Part shown: one piece after another, positions 25,301 through 59,010 of the stretch
Numbering within the stretch: position 1 is the stretch's first letter
How the letters are laid out: each line of letters begins with the position of its first letter
Translations under genes and position numbers: made by a program
NCBI RefSeq assembly: GCF_027579695.1
Contig: NC_083577.1
Span: 62,927,741 to 62,991,740 of the forward strand
Length of the DNA stretch: 64,000 bases
Source: Neoarius graeffei
Lineage: Eukaryota; Chordata; Actinopteri; Siluriformes; Ariidae
Reading direction: 5' to 3'
The notes under the pieces: generated by a model
The model's input: the letters and a program-made list of their open reading frames with translations, nothing else
What the model was told of the DNA's origin: nothing
Databases searched by the model: none

Positions 25301-27866
25301 ACTGAAGGAAATAGAAAGAGGATTGCAGATATACGCAACTCCGTAATGTCTCTTGGAACCGTTTCTAAACAACTGCAAATTCCAAGATCAGTTCAAACAA
25401 TTGTATCCAAGTTATTGTGAGGTGTAGTCATTTTGCCAAGCCACTTTGCTTCAAGAAAACCCAAACTGTCACCCTCCGCTGAAAGGAAATTGGTTTGGAT
25501 GGTTAGGAACAACCTGGGAACCACCATGGCACAGCCCTGCCATGAACTAGAAGCTGATAGATCACTGTCTACAGTTCAGATCACCATGGACTAAGAGGCT
25601 GCTATCCAAGAAATAAGCTCCTGCTCCAAAATTGACACCTTCAAGCTTAACTAAAGTTTGAAGCTGACCACATGGACAAAGAAAAAGCCTTCTGGAGGAT
25701 AGCTGCATGGTCAGATGAGACAAAGATTGAGTTGTTTGGCCACAATGACCACCATATACAGAGGGACACTGTACCAGCTGGTGGTGGTGGTAGGATCATC
25801 ATGCTCTGGGGCTGTTTTGCTGCCAGTGGAACTGGTTCATTGCACAAAGTGGATGGAATAATGAAGGAGGAGGACTACCTCAGAATTCTTCAGCATAAAC
25901 CATCAGAAACTTGAACACAACTTGGGAGTTACAACAGGACAGTGAATCCAAACACACATCAGAGCTGGTTGTGGAGGATAAAGCAGGCTAACATTAAGCT
26001 TAAAACAAGTCCTGACTTCAACCCTATTGAAAATATATGGACCGTGCTTATAAGTTGAGTCCATGCCAAGAAAAAAAAAAAAATTAATTGAACTCTCCCA
26101 ATTCTACCATGAAGAGTCGTGAAATATCCAACCAGAATTCTGCCAGGAGTTTGTTCATGGTAAACAAAAATGTTTGATCAAGGTGAATCTTGTGAAGACA
26201 TTTTACCCAAATATTAGGGGTGCTTTATGTATATTTTTGACCCTGTGTTGATTTCAGAAAACCCAAAGAAAATTAGAACTTGTGCACCAAATTCTAGTGT
26301 TTTTTTTTTTAATTAAAGATGTATGCTGTACATTCTGCCACAGAAAAAGAACAGTTCAAAGAAATTACTGAAAGCCCAAATACTGCCATGACATTCATGT
26401 CACTGTATGTAAACTTCTGACCACAACTGTATGTGCAGATCTCTAGTATTTCTTTCGTGTTTGAATGTTTTTAATTCTTAAGATATTGTTTTAATACGTG
26501 CGTGCACACTCTTGTCAGGAGCCCCTCTACACCTGACCTCAGTGCAGATGAACTTCCTGATGACATCACCACTGATATAGCAGACATTCCAAATGACTTG
26601 GAGTTGAATCAGGAGGACTTTTCTGACGTGCTGCCTAGATTGCCTGATGACCTGCAGGACTTTGACCTGTTTGAGGGTATTTGCATACATTCATTCACAC
26701 ACTCCTTTTTTTTTTTTTTCTTATTTTTATATTGGAGTTCAATGCAAACATTTACATAACCTTTGAAAAAAAAATGACCAGTAATTTATGCTATTTGGTA
26801 GGTGACATGGTGGGGCACGGGTGTTACGGTGTGGATTTTCTGTATATGCCTATCAGATTTAAACAGTCAGTGTGTCTTTTCTGTTGTAATCGTGTGATAT
26901 TGTGCATCTCCACACCTCTTGTGCTTGTGGACTAAAATGTAAAATGTGTGTTTAGGTAAGAATGGTGAGTTGCTTCCCACTACAGAAGAGGCAGAGGAGT
27001 TGGTTCGCGCACTGCAGGCAATGGGCTCATATCCTGACACGTTGGTTTGTTTAAATTCCATGGCTGAACTGGCCCCAGCTGATGACCATCGCACCATGAG
27101 CGTCTTCTCTGGCTCTGGGGTTGCGGTGACGGCCATGGGCGACCTCCTAAATGGCCGAATAGCATCAGACAATTTCTCAAGTCTGGAGCTGGAGGACAAT
27201 CTCCTCCATCACTCAACAGATGAGCACTTCCCTCCATCCCTGTCAGCTCAACCACCACCAACCACTGCCTCAGCACCTTCTGCTGGCTCGAACTGTACAC
27301 TCAATGAGCGAACGTTCCCTCACTCGGCTCTCTCTAAACCCGAGCCTGCGCTGCCGTCCTCTCCTCCAGGCAGCCATTACAGCAGTGACCACGTGCCGTC
27401 TCCTTACAGTGACCATATCTCTTCCCCACACTCTGCCTCCTACCAGACTGAGCCTCCTCTCCTACTGGAGGTGCCTCTCAGTGGATTACCAGGCGCTCCT
27501 CGCTCCTCCTGGAGCAACCTCGCCCTCTCCCTCACGGAACCAATGCAGTTTGGGAACCTCTTGACACAGGACCCTCATCTCCTCTCCACCTCTCTGTCTA
27601 CTCCTCCCTCCATTACACACCCACCCTCTGCTCCCTCCTCCTCTCCTCCAAATTCCCCTCGTGACTTGCTCAGTACTAGCCAGCCCAAACTTCAGCTCCC
27701 ACAATTCAGCGCGGCCTTCGGTCATCAGCTTGCCTCTCACAGCGGCATCCCGAAAGACGTACAGCCCAGCCACAGTTCCACGGCGCCCCCTACGGGATTC
27801 ACAAGTGCTGGTGCCACTGCTGCAGGTGCCAACAGTGCTGCACCTACTTTCCAGCAGAGCAAATGA
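7209..27866 (+). CDS. ino80d: INO80 complex subunit D, nine coding exons
   Basis: INO80D is a regulatory subunit of the INO80 ATP-dependent nucleosome remodeller in the nucleus. Exons: 7209-7426, 8444-9201, 9458-9563, 11394-11618, 11702-11805, 11971-12104, 17973-18184, 26519-26676, 26956-27866. All have GT-AG junctions and join without a frame break into 941 codons plus TGA, close to the roughly 1,030 residues I recall for human. Two Cys/His-rich KANSL2/INO80D-type zinc-binding regions are visible: about residues 18-77 (exons 1-2) and 436-515 (exons 5-6). A lysine-rich basic block follows in exon 7 (KKTKPPALTKKHKKK), then an acidic DELPDD/QEDFSDVLPRL segment, a long Ser/Pro-rich tail and a conserved near-C-terminal QLPQFSAAFGHQL. 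The start is the ATG at 7209 (MYEGKHIHFSEVDNK), as in other vertebrates. The gene is convergent with STK24. Confidence 0.96.
7427..8443 (+). other. ino80d: INO80D intron 1
   Basis: GT-AG intron of 1,017 bp, AT-rich. No recognisable mobile element or embedded gene. Confidence 0.85.
8444..9201 (+). CDS. ino80d: INO80D coding exon 2 (residues 73-325)
   Basis: Acceptor ttttag|ATACTG; completes the first zinc region (YCNSHLQVLGFIPKKERKKK). A low-complexity Pro/Ser-rich segment follows that is much less conserved than its flanks (about residues 85-300). It ends SRLQHLVQLCAQRH...DLFPHL at donor CTTG|gtatta, phase 1. Confidence 0.95.
9202..9457 (+). other. ino80d: INO80D intron 2
   Basis: Short GT-AG intron, AT-rich, no recognised element. 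Confidence 0.85.
9458..9563 (+). CDS. ino80d: INO80D coding exon 3 (residues 326-360)
   Basis: Encodes LDWSDESADEDEEAEER, an acidic stretch matching the LDWSEES region of vertebrate INO80D. Donor CACCA|gtaagg, phase 2. Confidence 0.93.
9676..10052 (-). mobile_element. SINE family 1, full length, parental copy
   Basis: Complete head (B box ggttcgagccc on the minus strand), body and gatgagatgagat tail. The SINE lies between two copies of TTCTATAG (9669-9676 and 10054-10061), its own target duplication. An apparently identical copy, including 92 bp of 5' flank (10053-10144), lies inverted at 16974-17442. Confidence 0.92.
10268..10375. repeat. (GT)n/(GTAT)n then (TA)n compound microsatellite
   Basis: A gtgtgtgtgtatgtatgcatg-type tract passes into about 28 TA units and directly abuts the foldback element at 10376. 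Confidence 0.95.
10376..10976. mobile_element. long-TIR foldback element, 601 bp
   Basis: Arms of about 170 bp at each end are inverted copies. The left end starts GAGTGATTCCACACTTATGG and the right end is its near complement. They enclose an AT-rich core with scattered ttctgttac motifs. The arms differ by only a few bases. No coding capacity. The flanks are TA-rich, so a TA duplication cannot be proved. Confidence 0.8.
11394..11618 (+). CDS. ino80d: INO80D coding exon 4 (residues 361-435)
   Basis: Acceptor ccccag|TTCCG. Encodes RLAQLCTYLQERYKHLCRQE, matching the conserved QLCTYFQQKYKHLCR helix of vertebrate INO80D, then FRKALLHAASKDPDCTGELI. Donor AGCAG|gtatag, phase 2. Confidence 0.95.
11702..11805 (+). 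CDS. ino80d: INO80D coding exon 5 (residues 436-470)
   Basis: Acceptor tcctag|GTGTGC after an 83-bp intron. Opens the second zinc-binding region (VCTGSTKGQPCSN, FTRHCFQ). Donor CCAAC|gtatcc, phase 1. Confidence 0.95.
11971..12104 (+). CDS. ino80d: INO80D coding exon 6 (residues 471-515)
   Basis: Acceptor tttgtag|ATATCC. Encodes ILLNRSQQLFSSCTARFADG, QQCSVPVFDITHQTPLC and DEHAKKM, nearly identical to other vertebrates. The remaining ligands of the second Cys/His region lie here. Donor AAAATG|gtaatt, phase 0. Confidence 0.96.
12227..13481 (-). mobile_element. Tc1-like transposon with decayed transposase
   Basis: The terminal inverted repeats begin CTAGCGCATCTCAAA and TA dinucleotides flank it (12225-12226, 13482-13483). 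Length 1,255 bp, typical of Tc1. The coding strand is minus. Confidence 0.88.
12650..13245 (-). pseudogene. Tc1 transposase remnant
   Basis: Reads through WTVAQWSNVSFSDESK (first catalytic Asp), ISFGNQGPRVWRK, a stop at 12961-12963, MIWGAMSSAGV and LFQQDFTPAHSAKTTTK (second Asp). It then shifts frame, so the third acidic residue region (DLNP) is out of frame. The N-terminal DNA-binding part is degraded. Non-functional. Confidence 0.88.
13484..14011. mobile_element. Tc1/mariner-type MITE, 528 bp
   Basis: The ends CACTACCGTTCAAAAGTTTG and its complement are inverted repeats. TA flanks both sides (13482-13483, 14012-14013), and the left TA is shared with the Tc1 element next to it. Non-coding. 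This end sequence is common in teleost genomes. Confidence 0.88.
14814..15822. mobile_element. hAT-like non-autonomous transposon, 1,009 bp
   Basis: Ends TAGGGGTGGCACGGTT and the complement of TAGGCTTGGCACGGTT. A perfect 8-bp duplication ATAGTTAA flanks it (14806-14813, 15823-15830), diagnostic of hAT-class insertion. No transposase frame. Confidence 0.9.
16260..16833. mobile_element. partial Tc1-type MITE hosting a 5'-truncated SINE
   Basis: The outer sequence matches the right part of the element at 58879-63427 (ggtagtcgcctggaatgcg, ccgctcagctaagtaaagag) and ends with the inverted terminus gtctggacttttgactggt. The left terminus is missing. Confidence 0.65.
16507..16773 (+). mobile_element. 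SINE family 1, 5'-truncated copy
   Basis: Begins inside the body (ctccccgtgtccgcg) and ends in the gatgagatgag tail. It is flanked by a 13-bp duplication ATAAAGAACAACC (16494-16506, 16774-16786). The truncation plus duplication is the usual mark of target-primed reverse transcription. Confidence 0.9.
16943..17442 (+). mobile_element. SINE family 1 daughter copy with transduced 5' flank
   Basis: In order: about 31 bp of internal SINE sequence (16943-16973), 92 bp matching unique DNA next to the SINE at 9676-10052, then a complete SINE. CACTGAACA flanks the whole unit (16935-16943, 17443-17451). 16974-17442 appears base-for-base the reverse complement of 9676-10144. Confidence 0.85.
17443..17972 (+). 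other. ino80d: end of INO80D intron 6, unrecognised
   Basis: AT-rich with an A run (about 17605-17624) and a T run (about 17651-17666). It ends in the acceptor ttcctgcag. No element assigned. Confidence 0.6.
17973..18184 (+). CDS. ino80d: INO80D coding exon 7 (residues 516-585)
   Basis: Encodes DNFLRGDSN, a Gln/Arg stretch, then the basic block KKTKPPALTKKHKKKKRK and RRPQKPIPPALPQGNL, closely matching vertebrate INO80D; it is probably a nuclear localisation or nucleic-acid contact segment. Donor ATCAG|gtacac, phase 2. Confidence 0.95.
18817..19135 (+). mobile_element. SINE family 2, near-complete copy
   Basis: tRNA-like head (tggcctgaaggctagagaagc, then ggttctattcc as B box). The body has gcaaggcacctaacccccaa and cagatgggttaaatgcagag, and the tail is gtacatgtgacaaag plus gtcgtcgtc. 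It serves as reference for the split copy at 2192-5700. Confidence 0.88.
19811..19846 (+). pseudogene. Tc1 transposase, first 12 codons
   Basis: Encodes GKPKELSADLR, the usual Tc1 transposase start, with the ATG changed to CTG. It is cut after CTGAGAA at 19846; the frame resumes at 25317. Confidence 0.8.
19847..20105. repeat. DIRS left terminal region with palindrome
   Basis: About 50 bp at 19851-19897 (ggttctatgactaagtgga core) is repeated inverted at 20056-20105, so the left end can fold on itself. The inverted terminal repeat proper lies between these arms. Confidence 0.75.
20116..20168. repeat. DIRS internal complementary region
   Basis: Its first half (ctatttccttcagtccagac) complements the extreme right end of the element. 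Its second half (cagggcggtgctgaaagcac) repeats the extreme left end. In DIRS elements such a region is thought to template circular closure of the cDNA. Confidence 0.75.
20184..21373 (-). pseudogene. DIRS tyrosine recombinase (broken)
   Basis: The N-terminal core-binding part (STRRLYAGKWKVFCDWC, TLKVYVAALTAHC) lies at 20666-21373. The catalytic part lies at 20184-20576 in another frame, with a stop and frameshift near 20660. Visible catalytic features: the HxxR-type motif CHSARAQATSWAA and the tyrosine region FARYYRLNVAS. Non-functional without repair of the frame. Confidence 0.85.
21169..21675 (-). pseudogene. DIRS region between RNase H and recombinase
   Basis: Frame with MADALSRG, GRATVDLFAS, WFSLG and YAFPPLQLL, blocks typical of the segment that follows RNase H in DIRS-like polyproteins. 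It overlaps the recombinase start in another frame. A methyltransferase domain could not be recognised. Confidence 0.65.
21764..23095 (-). pseudogene. DIRS reverse transcriptase and RNase H (broken)
   Basis: 22748-23095 holds the N-terminal RT blocks (VYFLVPKKDGGFRPILDLR). A frame change near 22745 is followed by VTVDLEDAYFHIPI, then another frame (21784-22683) with FRVLPFGLSLAPRVF, the active-site block VLPYLDNWLL (YLDN in place of YLDD), and the RNase H start RTDASLMGWGG with LELMAVF and VRTDN. At least two frameshifts. Confidence 0.85.
23122..24654 (-). pseudogene. DIRS gag-like ORF (broken)
   Basis: Starts at 24654 with a Cys-rich block (CSTCPNLMEVLDAHDRCAEC) and a basic stretch, continues in shifted frames (23451-24200, 23122-23571) through Ser/Pro-rich sequence, and ends in an Arg/Pro-rich tail. 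Order and composition fit the first ORF of DIRS elements; it is called gag by position. Confidence 0.65.
25314..26010 (+). pseudogene. Tc1 transposase, main part
   Basis: Resumes with RIADIRNSVMSLGTVSKQL (helix-turn-helix), then frame breaks, then DKEKAFWRIAAWSDETKIEL (first Asp) and GGGRIIMLWGCFAASGTGSL. After 25914 the frame is lost; the DLNP-equivalent (ttcaaccctattgaaaatat) is near 26018. Inactive. Confidence 0.85.
26519..26676 (+). CDS. ino80d: INO80D coding exon 8 (residues 586-638)
   Basis: Acceptor cttgtcag|GAGCC. Encodes RSPSTPDLSADELPDDI, then NDLELNQEDFSDVLPRLPDD and LQDFDLFEG, the most strongly conserved acidic block of INO80D. Donor GAGG|gtattt, phase 1. Confidence 0.96.
26677..26955 (+). 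other. ino80d: INO80D intron 8
   Basis: Short AT-rich GT-AG intron with a long T run near 26706. No element recognised. Confidence 0.85.
26956..27866 (+). CDS. ino80d: INO80D coding exon 9 with stop (residues 639-941)
   Basis: Acceptor gtgtttag|GTAAGAATG. Encodes KNGELLPTTEEAEELVRALQ, NGRIASDNFSSLELEDNLL, a Ser/Pro-rich disordered tail, YSSDHVPSPYSDHISSPHS, and the conserved C-terminal block QLPQFSAAFGHQL, HSGIPKDVQPSHSS, APPTGF. It ends QQSK-TGA. Confidence 0.96.
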
Positions 27867-28322
27867 AAGGAAATGCAGCCATGTCCACACACCCACATCT
27901 TAGCCTTTTTCAGGGTTCTGTTAAAGCAGTTGAAGGGGAGGGGATATCATGATGTTTTCTTGTTGTGCTCAGTTTGTGTTAACCCAGAACAGCCGGTCCC
28001 TATATTACTGCCTCTCCCGTATCCTCATATCATTCACTGACCCCTCCGTCAAGGCTTTGTTAAGCAGACAGCAGTAGAAGTGTCTGTGCACATTTTATAT
28101 TTAAAAAAAAAAAAAAAATCAGTGAGGGTGTCGACACCACCAAGAATATCCACCAAACAGCTTTTATCCAGAAGATTTTATCTTGCACTGTACATATTAA
28201 ACCTTTTATGCAGACACTCAGATAAAGCTTACTCAGTGGACCTATCCTGGGCTGTAAACTTTCCTGTTCAGAGACCTCACAGGCACCTGAAGGTTAAAAA
28301 AAAAAACCTGGTTACTCAAAGC

Positions 28323-28328
28323 AATAAA
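28323..28328 (+). promoter_or_regulatory. ino80d: possible proximal INO80D poly(A) signal AATAAA
   Basis: Canonical hexamer (gcAATAAAgcac) about 460 bp after the stop codon. Use not shown. Confidence 0.4.
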
Positions 28329-29977
28329 GCACATCAGCATATTCTATCATGACAGTATTTTTAAACCATGTGTCAGTTTCAGTTGTGTACCTCAGAGCAG
28401 CCAGACTGCATGATCACTGAGGGGATTCTGTCATTTAAAACTGAGAACTCTTCTGCTTAAGCCAGAGCTAGACTGCGTTATTCTCATTTTACAAAACACC
28501 AACATAACTCATACACAAAACAAATAGCTTTTATGATGGAAGAATTAAAAAAATATATATAATATATATATATATATACTGACTTTTCACCAAATATAAG
28601 GATTCCGAATGTTCCTGTTTTATGGTGCTTATTAAAGTTTAGAATAAAATGGCTTAGTGAGGTTCTCTTTCAAACAGAGCAGCCTTTTAATAGGGGGTAG
28701 ACGTGAGTACCGCATGACTGACTGGTCATTAAATTACCCTATATTTGCTGTGCTGGGACCTTTGGTGCAATTTCTATGGAGCAGGACTGTTCACACACAC
28801 TTCTTCTCAAACTTCCACAGTAAACCAGGTTTAAACTCCATGTTAGACTGGCTGCACAGCCTGTGGCAATGTCTTTATCATTCAGACTCTTCCCCCTGAG
28901 AGGCAGCAACCGTCACTTAATCCTGGCCTGTTTTTTTACACACTGTCGGGTCTGACAGAATATCACATATATTGTCATTTGTAACATATTTATAGAGTAG
29001 TAATTGAATCTGGAAGTAATTTGGGTTTTATTGGTGAGTTTAACTGAGTGGCAGTGAAGTGACTACGAAATTATTTGGAGGAGACGAGGCGGGGTTCTAG
29101 TTTTGTGGTGTACCTGTCGTTAGTTTTAATGGCTATCAAAATTCTAGTGATCTTTCCATTTGAATGAATGTCGTGTGTTTTCTTGTCATTTATTTGGGCA
29201 AAAAGACTGATCATTCTCAACAGTATTTTTGATAGCTATTAAAATCCAGCTAGCAGTAATAGTGGAAAGTTTGGTGTTTGCATGAATACAACCACAATTG
29301 ACCCATATTGTGAATTAACATGGAAGCTTGTGTCCAAAGAGAACAATTCATAGAAATGCCATTGTGATGGGCATACCGATTTTTTTTTTAAACGAATCAA
29401 TGAAAGCTTACTATGATTTTGATTTTAACTCCCATGGATCAGTTTAAAAGTGTGCACGATCATGCTCTATCAGTGACTTTCATCTTAATTTTTTTTTTTA
29501 AATCAAGGCCGTAAACAGGAGTATTACCTTTTTTAGTTTTTTCCCCTTCCAATAATGAATGGATTGTTTTAAGAAATAGAATATTTTCCAGTACCATACC
29601 ATCATGTCATATCCCTGCAGCTTACAGAACCCCAGATGTAAGTTGCATTGAGATTTTACTGCACAGTCAACTTGATTCAACTCTTGAAAGCAAGCCATCT
29701 TCAGGGCTCCGCTGGCACTTGAAACCGCTTAAAAGCTGAACAATGGCTGACAAATTCCTATACTCAGTGAATGTACTGTATAACTGTTTTTAAATGATAG
29801 GATGAGCTAATAATCTAGTCACCTTTTGTTATTGGTCCTTGTTTAATGTTTAAGGTATTTTTTGTATACAAAAGTTTACATTTTTATGTATATTTTTCTT
29901 GTATAAAATGTAATATGTGTATAAACATTGTATGTAATACCTGTATATAGCGTGAGAATTTGTTTTTTTGATGTACG

Positions 29978-29983
29978 AATAAA
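29978..29983 (+). promoter_or_regulatory. ino80d: distal INO80D poly(A) signal AATAAA
   Basis: AATAAA is followed by ttgctgtgctg and a GT-rich stretch (gggtcgtgctc), the classical downstream element. It is the last such signal before the convergent gene. Confidence 0.7.
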
Positions 29984-30159
29984 ACTTGCTGTGCTGAACT
30001 CAGGGTCGTGCTCATTAAACAGAAAAGATCGAAGTTCATGCTCTTATGTTATCGTTGGACTGTTTCTAATGGACAAAATCCTGGCCTGCTCAGGAGGAAA
30101 AAAAAAAAAAAGGACATTTCCAACACCACAATTAAAAAAAAAAAAACAAGCAAGTCAAA

Positions 30160-33071
30160 CTAGCATTGTTTTATTCATCTTAAAATCACTTGAAAGCTTG
30201 CAAGGAATTCAGTACCTTGGTATTTGATGACAAAAGCAGGAATTATGTACAAGACTATACACTCAGCAATGTTACAGAAAATTACATTGTTTGAAAATCA
30301 GTTAGATAGCATATGGTGTAATTCATTCGAGAGATAATACTGCACTTATAAAAATATTGAATTCTGTTCCATAGAATATATCTGTACTGAGAAACCTCAC
30401 AGCCTAATTTATTGCCATACTCAAGAAAGTTCAGTTGCAAAGATAAACGAGACAAACCATGATCTCATTAAAATTACAGCTTATACACAGGGACACATTC
30501 AGACTAAGTGGAAAAGGTGCAAATATCAATAGCAGGAAATCTCTCTAAAAGGGCAAAAAAAAAAAAGGGGAAGCACTTTGTGGGAAACAGACAGGCAGAT
30601 CAACAGGACAGAGTTTGAATGGGAGTGCAGATTTCTACCTCTTAAAATCTATGCCATTATGAGTTTGAGAGACAGAACGACAAAGCATTAAACCAGCAAT
30701 GATTTGAACAGCTTCACTTGCAGAAAATTCAGTTCTTTTAGTCTTTGAGTAAATTTTCTTCGAACATGTTAACAGCCTCATCATTAATTTTTTTTTTTTA
30801 AATAAAGACATCTTTATTTTTAAATGTATAATTCCAAACTACTCTTGAGATCTTGAGTTTAAGATCAACTCTACATCGGTAGTCTTTTATGGCGGTATTA
30901 CAAGTGTGTTATAATTTTATTATAACAGACAATAACGAAGCAAAAAAGTTACTTTTCACTTGACTACATGAAACAAACATCACTCCTTGTGGTACCACTC
31001 TGAACTTCGTTTTAGTGGTTTCATGGTCAGGATCATTGTCTTATTCTCCATCTCTTTCGAAATCCCAGTGTCCAACTTGCTCAGACATTACAGCTGAGTA
31101 GAAGAAACTCATTAGAATTTCCACTCCTGAAGAACAGCTTTACATTTCCCAAACTATTTATAACACAAAGTGTGCATGTGCCAAAATTCAAATTTTAGTT
31201 AATGTTAGCATAAAGCCTTTTAAAATGAATTTGAACAGCTGGATTTCACACACATGCATCATGCTTGTGATAGCATCCATGTCCCCAAAAATTATTAAAG
31301 AGCTTCATCTAGAATTGCCTTAGACTCAGATTCCCATGCTATTTTTAAGCTACAGCTTTAATAAAAGCTTGACAGGATTAATATTTTAAAAACTTGTGGA
31401 TAAATGCATCATTGGCCAGTTACAAGTGAAAACAAGATTGAGTGTTAGCTCAAGCACAGTTCTACCACGACACGTTCGTTGATGCTAGCTTTTCACTATG
31501 GACACTAAATGCACGTGAGCAATGAACGGATTTAAAATGCACCAAAGTGAGCTGTGCATTAACACGCTAGACTTCAAATGATAGTGATCACATCAGCAGT
31601 CCTATATGTATGAAGGTGAAATGCACTGTACAAGTCTCATGCTTATGTCTTATGGCTAATTCATGTATCATAAGAAGGCAGTTATCTAAGTGCAATTCAA
31701 GCTGTCGGTACGCTGCGTACCATTTCAATTTCCAGGAAGACATGAGGATTTAGCGGCATACGACAAGTTTACAGCAAATCAAAAGAACTTGAGTTTGGTG
31801 AAATAGTCTGGAGCTTTTAAAGAAGAAAAAATATATATATATATCATACAGCATTATTTTTCCATGACTGAAATGACTAGAAAGAAATGGGCTTGGAACT
31901 TTTATAAATATATTGTCTAAGTGTTGGACTCGAGAACTGATGGTAGGCGGAAACCAAAAGGAGAGCATCAATGGCACTGTGAAAGTAAAGAACAACAAAA
32001 ATACGCGATAATGGGTCCAATGGCAGCGTTCATTTCAATGAAACATGAAAAAAAATTTCATTAAACGATTTAAAAAAAAAAGCCAACTAAAAGACAAGGC
32101 AATCTCAGTGATGGCCAGTTTACATATATACCTTCATGAACAGTATCTACAGGAGCAGTTGGCCATTTTTAACACAGTGTTTTCATTAGCGTACCTCCAT
32201 GACGTTTCTAAGTCTATATACACACACACACACAGCTGAACACACTCAGTCTGTCTCTCAGAAGACTCCAGTTACTGAGAACAGAATACCAGAGTTAAAA
32301 GAAAAGAAAAAAGAAAGGGGGGGGAGGGGGAGAAGGATCATCACAACTTCACTGCTGGGACCCGACAGCACTGGGTCTCTCTCATACTGCACATTCAATG
32401 ACTGGTTTGCACCAACTATCCAACCAAGTTCTAACGAAACTGACTGCCTACTTTACAGAGCTTGTATTAAATGCACCATAGTGCAAGACTTACACGAGCG
32501 AAGGGACAAGTGTAAAACAGGGTATTACCTAAAACTGGCCAGCTGATAACTACTGAACATAAACACAGAAATAAAAATGATAATAAAAATACTCATGTAC
32601 ACCTACCATAACACGACCGCTCCTTGCATTTCTAACCAAACTGAATGACTTTCCCTACTGAAATGTTAACTAGCCATCTCTTTTGGCTAGAGGGTGATTA
32701 ACGAATCTGTGTAAATGACATGATTTAGTTTTCAAGTTGCAACTGAATCTGCACTTGCTAGACAGTTAAAGAATAAAACTGTGTCGTTCAGACACAAATT
32801 GCTTTACGCATGCAGTTTGGAAAGAACCTGCGCACAGCTGGTGCAACCACCTGCTGCTGTGCCCCAATGTGTGCTAAATAAGGTGCACTGCTCTCAGAAG
32901 GGGTGTGGGACTCTGAGCCGAAGCCCAGCCAGGCCTCCACAACACTACTCATTCACCTGATATGCATTTAAAAAAAAAAAAAAAAAGGAAAAAAAAAAGT
33001 GCCAGGTATAGGCGGAGTGAGTGAGAGGCGCTGCACTAGGAGGCAGAGAGAGGAGAATCCACAGCAAGCAG
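30160..33071 (-). other. stk24: STK24 3' untranslated region
   Basis: About 2.9 kb, AT-rich, with a short (CA)n run near 32218, poly(A)/poly(T) runs and a G-run near 32320. No recognisable transposon. The extent is inferred from the terminal coding exon and the poly(A) signal. Confidence 0.65.
30170..30175 (-). promoter_or_regulatory. stk24: STK24 poly(A) signal AATAAA
   Basis: TTTATT on + reads AATAAA on the minus strand, about 2.9 kb after the STK24 stop. It is only about 190 bp from the INO80D signal on the opposite strand. Confidence 0.6.
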
Positions 33072-58185
<25,114 letters not shown>

Positions 58186-58876
58186 CTAACCAAAGAAAGA
58201 AAGGAAATTCAATAGGCTTTAATTGCACAAGCTTTTGGCAACACCAAGAGAACCAAACCCATGTCATGTTTTTGTTCTAAATGTTGCACACCCCAGATTC
58301 CACCTTGCAATGGACATCAAGCTGTATATGAACTTGAGAGATTTTTTTTTTTTTATACAGTCAACATTCTAGACGCATCTGACATGAAACTAACATGTAA
58401 TGAAGTCAACTACATGCAAATAAGATGCCAGTTAAACCCAGCAAAAACTTAGAGCAACTCCACCGGGCTTTTTCCTTTGTTACGGCCCCATAGAAAGAAC
58501 GTGCCAGTAGAACGTAAAGAGGTGTTTCACATCTCAACTATTCAACAAAAGTAGCTCTTCAGTTGCAGGAGGACAGTAAGGACTTTATTCATCCTAATGT
58601 GTTTGTGCCCGGGCACCATACTTCAGTCAGCAAAGCCCTTGCTCACAACCCGTGTTATCTATTGTGTCCTTACTCTCACTAGATATGTGTTTAAATGTGA
58701 AGCGACAGAGTTAAAGTTAAAAGCTTTGCATCCACCTCCTTTTGAATAGACGCACCTATTAAGCATGATTTTTATACACTACACTCATTTCATAAAGCTA
58801 CTAAACTATTTTATCATCATGTATTATGGCAACACCTGATTTTAATAATTTGATAGTTTTAAAAAATTGCACAGTA
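58186..58876 (-). other. stk24: intron upstream of the first STK24 exon seen
   Basis: AT-rich, no feature assigned. No exon with a start codon ending at a donor in the required phase was recognised here or in the rest of the window. Confidence 0.6.
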
Positions 58877-59010
58877 TACAGGACCAGTCAAAAGTTTGGA
58901 CACCCCTACTCATTCAAAGCTTTTTATGTATTTGACAATTTTCTGCATTGTAGAACAATACTGAAGACATCAAAACTATCAAATATCTGGAACTAATGTG
59001 GTAAACACAC

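Larger units (their letters stand above)
19847..25313 (-). mobile_element. DIRS-type tyrosine-recombinase retroelement, about 5.5 kb
   Basis: Minus-strand order: gag-like, reverse transcriptase, RNase H, tyrosine recombinase. About 120-bp inverted terminal repeats lie at 19908-20028 and 25161-25283. An internal complementary region at 20116-20168 joins sequences matching both outer ends. No classical target duplication is seen; only GAA is shared at the junctions. These are the hallmarks of DIRS elements, which integrate by a tyrosine recombinase rather than a DDE integrase. Several frame breaks make it inactive as it stands. Confidence 0.9.
19448..26429 (+). mobile_element. Tc1-like transposon split by a DIRS retroelement
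   Basis: Ends CAGTTGTGGTCAGAAGTTTA and its complement, flanked by TA (19446-19447, 26430-26431). Without the DIRS insert (19847-25313) it is about 1.5 kb, normal for Tc1. The transposase runs on the + strand. Confidence 0.9.
18185..26518 (+). other. ino80d: INO80D intron 7
   Basis: The largest INO80D intron (8.3 kb), dominated by a SINE and by a Tc1 element split by a DIRS retroelement. 18185-18816 is unrecognised apart from a poly(C) run near 18437 and a poly(G) run near 18580. Confidence 0.85.
27867..29999 (+). other. ino80d: INO80D 3' untranslated region
   Basis: About 2.1 kb, AT-rich, with a TA microsatellite at 28553-28580 and no inserted SINE or transposon, in contrast to the introns. 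The end is inferred from the last poly(A) signal at 29978. Intermediate cleavage at earlier signals is possible. Confidence 0.7.

Noticed and set aside
19847..25313. possibility that the RT-bearing element is an LTR retrovirus-like copy
   Set aside because: There are no direct long terminal repeats, no protease and no DDE integrase. Inverted ends, an internal complementary region and a tyrosine recombinase identify a DIRS element instead.
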